Source of the DNA: Chloroflexota bacterium
GTDB lineage: Bacteria > Chloroflexota > Anaerolineae > UBA4142 > SHND01
Direction of reading: 5' to 3'
Length of the DNA: 64,000 nt
Assembly: GCA_016209205.1 (NCBI GenBank)
Contig: JACQWQ010000071.1
Location: 1 to 64,000 of the forward strand
Shown here: one piece after another, positions 48,940-57,999 of the stretch
Position numbering within the stretch: position 1 is the first letter of the stretch
Layout of the letters: each line of letters starts with the position of its first letter
Program-made: the position numbers and the translations under genes
The notes under the pieces: generated by a model
What the model was told of the DNA's origin: nothing
The model's database searches: none
The model's input: the letters and a program-made list of their open reading frames with translations, nothing else

Positions 48940-50349
48940 TCACGCGTTGTCCAATTTGTATGCGCTCTTTGCCAGTCCGTACGCCATCGCGTACATCGTC
49001 TCGACGGCGTCATCCAGGTCTATGATTTCGCGCGTGACCAAGCCCGCCAGCCAATTCGCGCTGGCGCGCCGCCATAGGTCATGCCGCGCGGGAATGGAGC
49101 AAAAGGCGCGGGTGTCGTCGTTAAAGCCCACCGTGTTGTACAACCCCGCGGTTTCGATCACCTGATCCAGGTAGCGTGCCATGCCGTTCAAACTGTCAAA
49201 GAACCACCACGGCGGACCGAGCTTGAGCGCGGGATAGTGACCTGCCAGTGGCGCGAGTTCGCGCCCGTGCGTCGTCTCGTCGAGCGTAAAGAGAATCAGC
49301 GTCAGCCGCGTATCGTTGCCGTACTTGGTGAGGAGTGGACGCAGGTTGCGCGTAAATTCGCCCTGCAGCGGAATGTCCGCGCCTTTGTCCGCCCCGAAAT
49401 GTTGAAAGAGGGTGTCATTGTGGTTGCGAAAAGAGCCGGGATGCAGTTGCATCACCAAACCGTCTTCTATGCTCATCCGCGCCATTTCCATTAACAGATG
49501 TCCTGTAAAGCGCGCGGCTTCATCCGGCGTGATTTCGCCGCGGAACGCGCGCTGGAAAATCGGTTCTGCCTCTGGCTCGGATAGTTCGCTTGTGTAGGCC
49601 GTGACCGCCGCGTGGTCGGTCGCCATCGCGCCCAGCTGCTTGAAAAACGCGCGGCGATTCTCTAGCGCGCGAATGAACGAGCGATAATCGTGCACCTCGA
49701 TGCCGCTCACTTGACTCAGCGCGTCAATGTGCTCGCGCCAGTTCGGCGTGTCCAGATTCACGACCGCATCGGGGCGGAAGGTGGGGCGGATTTTGCCATG
49801 CCATCCCGAGGCGCGGATATTGATGTGGTGCGTCAGCGGATCCGTCGCCGCGTCGGTCGTGCAGAGTGTTTCGATGCGAAAGCGGTCGTAGAACGCGCGC
49901 GGGCGAAATGCCGGCGTGCCCAAGCGTTCGACGATTTGATCGTAAATGCGCTGAGCCGAAGCCCAAGTCAGTTTTTCGGTGATGCCAAAGATGTCGCGCA
50001 GTTCATCGCCAATCCAGATGCCGGTGGGCGTGCCGCGAAAGAGGTGAAAGTGATCCGCGAACGTTTGCCAGATTTTGCGATGGTCGCTCTCGACCGGTTC
50101 GCCGTCACGGCGGGGGATTCCCAGCCGTTCGAGCGGAATGCCTTGCGAATAGAGCATTCGGAAAACATAGTGGTCGGGAATGATGAACAGATCAACCGGT
50201 GTGCCGAACGTATAGTCCGGATCGGCAAACGCACGCGGGTCCACGTGACCGTGCGGACAGAGGAGCGGCAAGGTCGCCGCCTGCGCGTACAGGCGCGCGG
50301 CAAGCTCGCGCTGGTGCGGATCGGATGAGAAATAACGGTTAGCCGTCAT
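48940..50349 (-). CDS. uxaC: Glucuronate isomerase
   Basis: PLLCPHGHVDPRAFADPDYTFGTPVDLFIIPDHYVFRMLYSQGIPLERLG; VGFNDDTRAFCSIPARHD. Confidence 0.95.
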   Translation of the reverse strand: MTANRYFSSDPHQRELAARLYAQAATLPLLCPHGHVDPRAFADPDYTFGTPVDLFIIPDHYVFRMLYSQGIPLERLGIPRRDGEPVESDHRKIWQTFADHFHLFRGTPTGIWIGDELRDIFGITEKLTWASAQRIYDQIVERLGTPAFRPRAFYDRFRIETLCTTDAATDPLTHHINIRASGWHGKIRPTFRPDAVVNLDTPNWREHIDALSQVSGIEVHDYRSFIRALENRRAFFKQLGAMATDHAAVTAYTSELSEPEAEPIFQRAFRGEITPDEAARFTGHLLMEMARMSIEDGLVMQLHPGSFRNHNDTLFQHFGADKGADIPLQGEFTRNLRPLLTKYGNDTRLTLILFTLDETTHGRELAPLAGHYPALKLGPPWWFFDSLNGMARYLDQVIETAGLYNTVGFNDDTRAFCSIPARHDLWRRASANWLAGLVTREIIDLDDAVETMYAMAYGLAKSAYKLDNA

Positions 50350-51122
50350 AGGATTTTCGCAGCGGACTCCTGGTCTAGAAATAGATGGGCGTGCGGGGCG
50401 CGGCGCAGAATTGAACCCGGACAATCCTCGCTAATCGGCATTCTCAGGGCGCGATAAACCGCGCCCGCTTTGCGCGCTTCGGGCACCATCGCGAGGACCC
50501 GTTTCGCCGCGCGGAGGGCGGGAATCGTTAGGGTGATCGCGTGCGTGGGCACATCGTCAATGGAAGCGAAATGCCCCTCGCCGACTTGTTGACGGCGCGA
50601 CGCTTCCGCCAGTTTAATCGCTTTGACCCAGACCGGATCATCGAAATCGGCGAACGGTGGGTCATTGAACGCCAGATGCCCGTTCTCGCCGTAACCGAGC
50701 GCGCACAAATCGGCAGGATGCGCGCGCAACAGCCCCGCATACTCCGCGCAGGTGGTCTCTATATTCTCCGCGCGGCTCGGGATCGGATAGAACGCTTTTG
50801 GCTTGACGTAGGCGAGCAGGCGTCGGCGCAGGAAATTCGGGAAACTGGCAGGATGATTCGGATCAATGCCGATGTACTCGTCCATATGAAAGAGATTCAA
50901 CGCTGCCCAATCAATATCCGGCATCTGCCGCAACGCGGCAAGAAACGTCAACTGTGAATTGCCGGTGGCAAGAATGATGTTCGCTTGGCCTTTTTCGCGA
51001 ACCGCGTGGTGGATGATGCGCGAGGCTTCTTCTGCCGCTGCCGCGCCGAGTGCCTGGTTGGTCTGATAAACCGTGATGGGTAGTTGGTCAACTGTTGTTT
51101 CGTGAACCGGTATGATCGTCAT
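50346..51122 (-). CDS. nagB: Glucosamine-6-phosphate deaminase / 6-phosphogluconolactonase family
   Basis: ILATGNSQLTFLAALRQ, FHMDEYIGIDPNHPASF, LGYGENGHLAFNDPP. Confidence 0.92.
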   Translation of the reverse strand: MTIIPVHETTVDQLPITVYQTNQALGAAAAEEASRIIHHAVREKGQANIILATGNSQLTFLAALRQMPDIDWAALNLFHMDEYIGIDPNHPASFPNFLRRRLLAYVKPKAFYPIPSRAENIETTCAEYAGLLRAHPADLCALGYGENGHLAFNDPPFADFDDPVWVKAIKLAEASRRQQVGEGHFASIDDVPTHAITLTIPALRAAKRVLAMVPEARKAGAVYRALRMPISEDCPGSILRRAPHAHLFLDQESAAKIL

Positions 51123-52339
51123 TGCAAAATCCGCCTGTTATTTGTCATTGGGATCATTGGCTTTCCCTCTCGATGAATCCAGCGCCCCTCGCACGAAACG
51201 CCCCACGCGCTCCAATCAGGATTGAAAATCGAAATGTCCGCATCTTTGCCTATTTCAAGACTGCCCTTGCGATCCTGGAGACCGAGCACCCGCGCCGGCG
51301 TCAGCGTCAACATTCGGATCGCCGCGACGAGCGGAATGCCGACAAGGTTTGTCAGAATTGGGATCATCTGGTTCAAAAGCGTCGCGCTGCCCGCGAAAGA
51401 ACTGCCATCCAACATCATTCCGACCCCATCGCGCACCTCGTACTCCATCCCGCCCATTTTGAAACGCGCGCTTTCGGGCAAGCCCGCGCCGCTCGTCGCG
51501 TCGGAAATCACGCACAGCCGATCCGGGCCAATGCATTTGTACGCGAGCTGCATCAACGTCGGCGGCAGATGCTTGCTGTCTGCAATCATTTCGACGGTGA
51601 GACCATCAAAGACGAGCGCGGCTTCGAGCAAACCGGGCTTGCGCCATGGACCTTCGCGCACGACCGACGACATCGCGCTCCAAATGTGCGTGATGTGTCG
51701 CAAGCCGACGCGCATCGCCGCGCGCACATCTTGGTCTTTTGCGGAACTGTGTCCCGCCGCCGGCACAATGCCCAGCCGCGTCAGTTTTTCGACCAGCGGC
51801 AGCGCGCCCGCTAATTCCGGCGCAAGGACGAAAATCCGGATGATGTCGTGATATTGTAGCAGAGCGTCTGATGTACCATCATTTGGAACGCGAAGGCTCG
51901 ACAGATCCAGCGCGCCTTTTTGCGCGGGATTGATGTACGGCCCTTCCAGATGGGCCCCGAGCACGCGCGCGCCCGCGGGCGCCGCGCGTATCCACGCGCG
52001 GCAGAACTCCAGAGACGCGACCAAATCCACAATCGGTGCGGCGGCAATCGTGGCGAGGAGCGCGGTCACGCCCCGCCGCGCGTTCTCGCGCGTGATCGCG
52101 CCAAACGCTTCAGCTGTCGGTTCGTTGAAGGTGTGTCCCAGCGCGCCGTGCGTGTGAATGTCAATCAGACCTGGCGTGACGAGCCGCCCGCCAACATCCA
52201 TTGTTTCGATGTCCGCGCTCAGCGCGCCTGCGCTCGCAAGCCCCGCGATTTTGCCATTTTCAACAATGAGGGCTTTGTCTGGCGTCACCATAGTTGGCAA
52301 GACGAGGCGGGCATTCGTTAAGGCGAAGCGAGAAACCAT
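51119..52339 (-). CDS. nagA: N-acetylglucosamine-6-phosphate deacetylase
   Basis: VTPGLIDIHTHGALGHTFNE, GAHLEGPYINPAQKGA, GHSSA. Confidence 0.93.
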   Translation of the reverse strand: MVSRFALTNARLVLPTMVTPDKALIVENGKIAGLASAGALSADIETMDVGGRLVTPGLIDIHTHGALGHTFNEPTAEAFGAITRENARRGVTALLATIAAAPIVDLVASLEFCRAWIRAAPAGARVLGAHLEGPYINPAQKGALDLSSLRVPNDGTSDALLQYHDIIRIFVLAPELAGALPLVEKLTRLGIVPAAGHSSAKDQDVRAAMRVGLRHITHIWSAMSSVVREGPWRKPGLLEAALVFDGLTVEMIADSKHLPPTLMQLAYKCIGPDRLCVISDATSGAGLPESARFKMGGMEYEVRDGVGMMLDGSSFAGSATLLNQMIPILTNLVGIPLVAAIRMLTLTPARVLGLQDRKGSLEIGKDADISIFNPDWSAWGVSCEGRWIHREGKPMIPMTNNRRILQ

Positions 52340-52352
52340 AGTATGAGCGAAT

Positions 52353-53465
52353 TTAATTCCGCGAGCCAAACCATCGGCGCGCGGTCTCCACGGCTTCCGA
52401 CCAACTCTTGGCAACATGACGATGAATGATGCCGGTGTGAATATGTTGGGCCTCAGGGAGAATGTCCCCATCCCACATCAAGCAGATTTTTTTCGGGGCC
52501 GCGAGAGCATAACGTTTGAGGAGACTCTGCATTTCCGGATTTCCAAAGTTGATGCTCGTGATGCCGGGTGCGTCAATCATTTCTTCGTAAAACTGCGTCC
52601 CTTTGCCGCAGAAATGTCCGAGCGCGCCATTGAGCGCGGTGGCGACGCGCGCGTTGTACGGCTTGCAAAACTCGCGATACATCTTGTGCGAGAGCATCAC
52701 GCCCGAATCGTCGGGGATGCAGCCGCCGCCGCGATGGCGACAGCCAAACTTGTAGCCCTCGTCCGATTTTTCGCCGGTGATCGCGCGGTGTTTTTGAATG
52801 ACCGCAATGCAAAGCGGCACGTAAAAATCGAGCAGGTCGTGGACCAGTTGGGGATCTTCAATCGTCGCCTCGAAGATGGCAGTGCCCCCCAGGTTCACCG
52901 CGAAATTGAACGGCCCTTGTGGGTCGGGATGTCCAATGCGAACGGTCTGCGCGAGTTTCGGATACTGCGCGAGCGTGTCGCGAAAATATGCTTCGGTCTC
53001 CCACACCTGCTTCCCGATGCCGTTGTTCAGATCGGGCATTCCGCGCGCGAGGACCTCCCGCACGGCGTCGAGACTCTCGACCGGCATCGGCCACGGCAGA
53101 TTGTCTTCGTCTTGCCAGTACCCTGCGCCCAAAATTGAAGTCGTCAGGATCAAGCCATAGTTCGCGCGAATTGTGAACACGCGGTCGTCTTGCAACCGCG
53201 CGCCCTCGTACACTTGCATCAATTCGCTCACGAGCATCTTGGCGGGGTCGCGGAAGACTTCGCGGTAGGGAATGCGGAGCCACTCGGGCGGATAATCATA
53301 CTGCAAATGACTCCACGCCGCGCGGCACGTGACCAGCGTTGGACGAAAATCGAGTGGCTCAAAGTTGAGCGCAGCCCATTGACGCGCGTGGGCGCGTTTC
53401 TGGTGCTCGACGTCCACGAGCGCCTCTAGTTGGTCGAGGTAAGGGCGCGGATCAAAATCGCTCAT
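52353..53465 (-). CDS. Uroporphyrinogen-decarboxylase-family (URO-D-like) protein, non-heme context
   Basis: TNNGIGKQVWETEAYF..GTAIFEATIEDPQLVHDLLDFYVPLCIAVIQ; ...HFCGKGTQFYEEMIDAPGITSINFGNPE. Confidence 0.75.
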   Translation of the reverse strand: MSDFDPRPYLDQLEALVDVEHQKRAHARQWAALNFEPLDFRPTLVTCRAAWSHLQYDYPPEWLRIPYREVFRDPAKMLVSELMQVYEGARLQDDRVFTIRANYGLILTTSILGAGYWQDEDNLPWPMPVESLDAVREVLARGMPDLNNGIGKQVWETEAYFRDTLAQYPKLAQTVRIGHPDPQGPFNFAVNLGGTAIFEATIEDPQLVHDLLDFYVPLCIAVIQKHRAITGEKSDEGYKFGCRHRGGGCIPDDSGVMLSHKMYREFCKPYNARVATALNGALGHFCGKGTQFYEEMIDAPGITSINFGNPEMQSLLKRYALAAPKKICLMWDGDILPEAQHIHTGIIHRHVAKSWSEAVETARRWFGSRN

Positions 53466-53492
53466 CGAATCTCCCTCCGGGAGTGTTTGAAA

Positions 53493-53663
53493 GTCATTGC
53501 GCGGCGTGTATTTTGCGCCGAAGCAATCTCCGCCGTAGGGGATTGCTTCGCACAAAACGCTGCACAGGACTTGGCATATCGAGCGGAGCGAGATATCTCA
53601 CTCCGTTCGATATGACAGTCCTGAGCCCATACAGCCCCTGCGGGCTGACCATCTCGCAATGAC
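53493..53663. repeat. REP/palindromic intergenic element (GTCATTGCG...GAAGCAATCTCC...GGGATTGCTTCG...CGCAATGAC)
   Basis: Outer arms GTCATTGCG/CGCAATGAC, inner GAAGCAATC/GATTGCTTC. Confidence 0.75.
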
Positions 53664-53664
53664 A

Positions 53665-54717
53665 TTATGCGATGCCCGGCAACTTGAGCTCATCGGCGCG
53701 ATGGCACGCGACGAAATGACCGGGCGAGCGCTCGCGATACGCGGGCGCCTCTCGGCGGCACACGTCCACCGCGAATTCGCAGCGCGGATGAAAGTAACAG
53801 CCTGACGGCGGATTCGCCGGACTGGGCACTTCGCCTTTCAACTCGACGCTGCCCGTTTTGACGCGCGGGTCGGGAACCGGCACCGCCGCCAGCAGCGCCG
53901 CCGTGTACGGGTGTTTGGGCAGCGCGAACAACTCGGTCGTCTCGGCGGTCTCGACGATCTTGCCGACGTACATGACTGCCACACGGGCGCTGATGTGCTT
54001 GACCACGCTCAAGTTGTGGGCGACAAAAAGATACGTCAGGTTCATCCGCTTTTGCAGGTCGAGCATCAAATTCAGAATTTGCGCCTGCACCGAAACATCG
54101 AGCGCGGAGATCGGCTCATCGGCGACGACGAGCCGCGGGTGCAGCGCGAGCGCGCGCGCAATCCCGATGCGCTGCCGCTGCCCCCCACTGAACGCGTGCG
54201 GATAGCGCTGCATGAACTCGGGGCGCAGCCCCACCAGCCGCAGTAACTCCGCCACGCGCTCGACGCGTTCTCGGCGGTTGGTCATGCCGTTGACCAGCAG
54301 CGGCTCACCGACAATGTCGAACAAGGTCATGCGCGGGTTAAGCGAGCTGTACGGGTCCTGGAAGATCAGCTGCATTTGCGGACGCAAGGGGCGCAATTCC
54401 TGACGCGTCAGTTTTGCCAGATCAACCCTTGTCGCGTCGGGCGTCCCAAAGAGCATTTGTCCACTGGTCGGCGTGAGTGCGCGCAAGATGCAGCGGGACG
54501 TCGTCGTCTTACCGCAGCCGCTCTCGCCGACCAAAGCGAGCGTTTCGCCCTCGTGGATAAAGAAACTGACGTCGTCCACCGCGCGCACATTGCCGAGGAC
54601 ATGACGAAAGAACCCTTTTTGAATCGGAAAATATTTTTTGAGATTTTTCACCTGGAGCAAGGGCTGGGCGGACGGGTGGGTGGATGCCTGGCTCGGTAGA
54701 TGGTTCGTGCCTGTCAT
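53665..54717 (-). CDS. Oligopeptide/oligosaccharide ABC transporter ATP-binding protein (OppF-like)
   Basis: [35 protein letters not shown]-terminal HPRCEFA motif. Confidence 0.95.
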   Translation of the reverse strand: MTGTNHLPSQASTHPSAQPLLQVKNLKKYFPIQKGFFRHVLGNVRAVDDVSFFIHEGETLALVGESGCGKTTTSRCILRALTPTSGQMLFGTPDATRVDLAKLTRQELRPLRPQMQLIFQDPYSSLNPRMTLFDIVGEPLLVNGMTNRRERVERVAELLRLVGLRPEFMQRYPHAFSGGQRQRIGIARALALHPRLVVADEPISALDVSVQAQILNLMLDLQKRMNLTYLFVAHNLSVVKHISARVAVMYVGKIVETAETTELFALPKHPYTAALLAAVPVPDPRVKTGSVELKGEVPSPANPPSGCYFHPRCEFAVDVCRREAPAYRERSPGHFVACHRADELKLPGIA

Positions 54718-55730
54718 CGCGGTACCTCAACGTCGTGGTAGAGAACACATGCCGCCGCTTGCACCCCACCAACTGACCGCAAGGGCGGAATATGCTTATC
54801 ACATTTGCCGGCGATGAACTGCGGACAGCGCGGGTGAAAGGGGCAACCGCTGGGGCGATTGAAGGGATGCGGAATCGATCCGCTGATCGTCGGCAGATTC
54901 ACGCGCGGCGTCGAGTGGACGCTCGGAATCGAACGGAGTAAGGCTTGGGTGTACGGATGTTTGGGCGCGTGAAAAATCGCGTCCACCGGCCCCTCCTCCA
55001 TCACGAGACCGAGATACATTACCTGGACATAATCCGCCATCTGGGCGATGACGCCGAGGTCGTGCGTGATAAAGATGATCGCGGTATGGTGTTCCTCTTG
55101 CAGCTTGCGTAGCAGACGCAGAATCTGCGCTTGCGTCGTCACGTCAATCGCGGTGGTCGGCTCATCGGCAATCAAGAGCCGTGGATGACACGAGAGCGCC
55201 ATCGCGATCATCGCGCGTTGGCGCAAGCCGCCGCTTAATTGCCACGCATATTCGTCGAGGCGCTGTTCCGGCATCGGGATACCGACATCGCGAAACATTT
55301 CTAGCGCGATCTGGCGCGCCGCGCGGGCGTGGACGGGCTGGTGCAAGCGAATCGCTTCAATGATTTGGTCGCCGACGGTATGCACCGGGCTGAACGACGA
55401 CATTGGCTCTTGCGGGATCAGCGCGATCTGCGCGCCGCGAATGTCGCGCATCTCTTTGCCGTTCGGATTCAATTTGGCGAGATCAATCGTACTGCCGTTT
55501 CGATTCAACAAAATCTCACCCTTGACGATGCGCCCTGGCGGCTCGAGGATTTGCAGGATCGCCTTCATCGTTACGCTTTTGCCGCAGCCGCTTTCGCCCA
55601 CAATGCCAAAGACTTGACGTGGGAACACGTCGAAACTCACGCCGTCCACGGCTTGTACAATGCCCTCGTCCATGAAAAATTGGACTTGCAGGTTGTGGAC
55701 GGAGAGCAGCGGCGTTGCGTGATTCATCAC
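54714..55730 (-). CDS. ABC transporter ATP-binding protein (OppD-like)
   Basis: [43 protein letters not shown]. Confidence 0.95.
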   Translation of the reverse strand: MMNHATPLLSVHNLQVQFFMDEGIVQAVDGVSFDVFPRQVFGIVGESGCGKSVTMKAILQILEPPGRIVKGEILLNRNGSTIDLAKLNPNGKEMRDIRGAQIALIPQEPMSSFSPVHTVGDQIIEAIRLHQPVHARAARQIALEMFRDVGIPMPEQRLDEYAWQLSGGLRQRAMIAMALSCHPRLLIADEPTTAIDVTTQAQILRLLRKLQEEHHTAIIFITHDLGVIAQMADYVQVMYLGLVMEEGPVDAIFHAPKHPYTQALLRSIPSVHSTPRVNLPTISGSIPHPFNRPSGCPFHPRCPQFIAGKCDKHIPPLRSVGGVQAAACVLYHDVEVPR

Positions 55731-55739
55731 AGATAGCCT

Positions 55740-56897
55740 CTAATGCCCATACGGGTCCGCTGCATCGCGCAAGCCGTCGCCGACGATATTAAACGCCAGC
55801 ACCGCCAGAATCACGAACAAACCGGGGATCAAGAGCCACGGCGCGAGCGCAATCGTCTGAAGATTTTGCGCTTCCTGCAACAACACGCCCCAACTGATCG
55901 CAGGGGGACGAATGCCCAAGCCCAAGAAACTCAACGACGTTTCATTGATAATCATCACCGGGATCGCGAGCGTGCTCGTGGCGATGATGTGACTCATGAA
56001 CGCGGGCACCATATGGCGCGTGATGATGCGCCAGCGGCTGCAACCGGCGAGTTCAGCCGCGAGAACGAAATCCTCTTCCCGCAGCGACAAAAATCGCCCG
56101 CGCACTTCGCGCCCCAGCGTCGTCCAGCCGACCAACGCGAGAATGATGGTAATTGCCAAAAAGACCTGGTCGGGACGCCAGTCCTGCGGCAGCGCGGCGG
56201 TCATCGCGAGCCAGATCGGAATCGTCGGCAGCGATTGCAATAGTTCGATCAGGCGTTGAATGATCAGATCGAGCCAGCCCCCAAAATAACCAGAGACGCC
56301 GCCCAGAACGACGCCGAGCACCACGCTGAGTGCGACCGCGACCAAACCGACCGTCATCGAGGTGCGCGTGCCGTACATCAGCCGCGACCATTGATCGCGC
56401 CCCAGGCGATCGGTGCCGAGCAAGAAAACCTTGGCGTCGGCGTCTTGACTTCCAGAGCCAAAGAGGTGAATGTCCGTCTCGAAAATTCCGAGAACCTTGT
56501 ACGGATAGCCTCTTACGAACAAGTGGAGGGGCACTTGTTTCGTCGCGTCCACTTGCCATTCCATTTTCAAGGTGACTGCATTGCGCTTACCGACAATCGC
56601 GGGAGCCCACGGACTGATCCGCGCGCCGTCGAGGAGATGGATGCCTTGAATGGGGATGAACGAGAGTTTTGCGTCGGTCGCTTCGGGATCGTACGTCGCA
56701 AAGAAATCAGGAACCAGCACGACGAGGTAAAACAGTATCAACACGCCTGCGCTGAACAACGCGAGGTGATGTTTGCGAAAGCGCCACCAAACCAGTTTCC
56801 AGTTCGACGCCACCGAGACGCGCTCTTCGGCGACGGATTTCACGACCTGGTCCAGGGGTAGAACGACGGGATTGGCGTTTGCCATGGGTTCACGCAT
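55740..56897 (-). CDS. ABC transporter permease (OppC-like)
   Basis: GTDRLGRDQWSRLMYGTRTSMTVGLVAV, EAA-like loop AAELAGCSRWRIITRHMVPAF. Confidence 0.93.
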   Translation of the reverse strand: MREPMANANPVVLPLDQVVKSVAEERVSVASNWKLVWWRFRKHHLALFSAGVLILFYLVVLVPDFFATYDPEATDAKLSFIPIQGIHLLDGARISPWAPAIVGKRNAVTLKMEWQVDATKQVPLHLFVRGYPYKVLGIFETDIHLFGSGSQDADAKVFLLGTDRLGRDQWSRLMYGTRTSMTVGLVAVALSVVLGVVLGGVSGYFGGWLDLIIQRLIELLQSLPTIPIWLAMTAALPQDWRPDQVFLAITIILALVGWTTLGREVRGRFLSLREEDFVLAAELAGCSRWRIITRHMVPAFMSHIIATSTLAIPVMIINETSLSFLGLGIRPPAISWGVLLQEAQNLQTIALAPWLLIPGLFVILAVLAFNIVGDGLRDAADPYGH

Positions 56898-57903
56898 TTT
56901 CCATGCGGATTCGGGGATCGAGCCAGGCGAGCAGGATGTCCGAGATGAGCGTGCCGATGATCGTGAGAAAACAATAGATCAGCAGGATGCTGCCGGCGAG
57001 ATACATATCTTGCTGAACCAGCGCGCGCAGCAGCATGGGACCGATGTTGGGCAGATTCATCACCGTGGCGACGATGAGACTGCCCGAGAATAATTGCGGC
57101 AGGTACCACCCAATCGTGCTGACCAGCGGATTGATCGCGAGGCGCACCGGGTATTTTAGCACCAACCGCCACTCGGACAAGCCCCGAGCGCGTGCGGCGA
57201 CCACGTAGGGCTTGTTCAGTTCGTCGAGCAAATTCGCGCGCATGACCCGCATCAAGCGCGCGGTCCCCGCGATGCCGAGAATAATCATCGGCAGCCAGAT
57301 GTGCTGAAGCAAATCAATGAACCGCGCCAGGCTCCACGGGGCTTGCTCGTATTCGCGCGAGAACAGCCCGGTCACACTGACGCCGAAACTGGAAAACGCC
57401 ACCCACATCAAAATCAGCGCGAGCATAAAGTTGGGCGTCGCCACGCCGATATAGTTGAGCAAAGTAAAGACGTAATCGAGAATCGAGTTCTGATGCGTCG
57501 CGGAATAAATCCCCGCCGGAATCGCGATCACCCACGTAAACACAAACGCGAACAGCGCGAGCAAAACGGTCAGCAGCAACCGTTCGCCGATCAACTCCAT
57601 GTTCGGACGCTGGTATTCGAGCGACAAGCCGAGATCGCCTCTGCCTAGACCCTCCATCCAACGGATGTACTGAACGTGGAACGGTTGATCAAGCCCGAAC
57701 TGCTTGGTCAACGCGTCCACTTGCGCCTGATCCACCGATGAGCCGGAGGAAGCGAGCGTCGCGAGATAACTCGTGAGAAAATCGCCGGGCGGCGCTTGCA
57801 CGAGCAAAAAGACGACGACGGAAAAGACAAAGAGCAAAAGCGGCAAGAGAAGCAGACGTTGCAAGATGAAGCGAAGCACGTACTGGACTCCCCAGGGAAA
57901 CAC
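56890..57903 (-). CDS. ABC transporter permease (OppB-like)
   Basis: FGLDQPFHVQYIRWMEGLGRGDLGLSL; RARGLSEWRLVLKYPVRLAINPLV. Confidence 0.93.
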   Translation of the reverse strand: MFPWGVQYVLRFILQRLLLLPLLLFVFSVVVFLLVQAPPGDFLTSYLATLASSGSSVDQAQVDALTKQFGLDQPFHVQYIRWMEGLGRGDLGLSLEYQRPNMELIGERLLLTVLLALFAFVFTWVIAIPAGIYSATHQNSILDYVFTLLNYIGVATPNFMLALILMWVAFSSFGVSVTGLFSREYEQAPWSLARFIDLLQHIWLPMIILGIAGTARLMRVMRANLLDELNKPYVVAARARGLSEWRLVLKYPVRLAINPLVSTIGWYLPQLFSGSLIVATVMNLPNIGPMLLRALVQQDMYLAGSILLIYCFLTIIGTLISDILLAWLDPRIRMENA

Positions 57904-57999
57904 ATAGACACATAGACAGGTAAACAGGTAGGCAAGCGCTTGTCTACTTGTTTCCGCCCGAACACCGTTCGGGAGTCTACCTGTCTACGTGTTGTGAAC

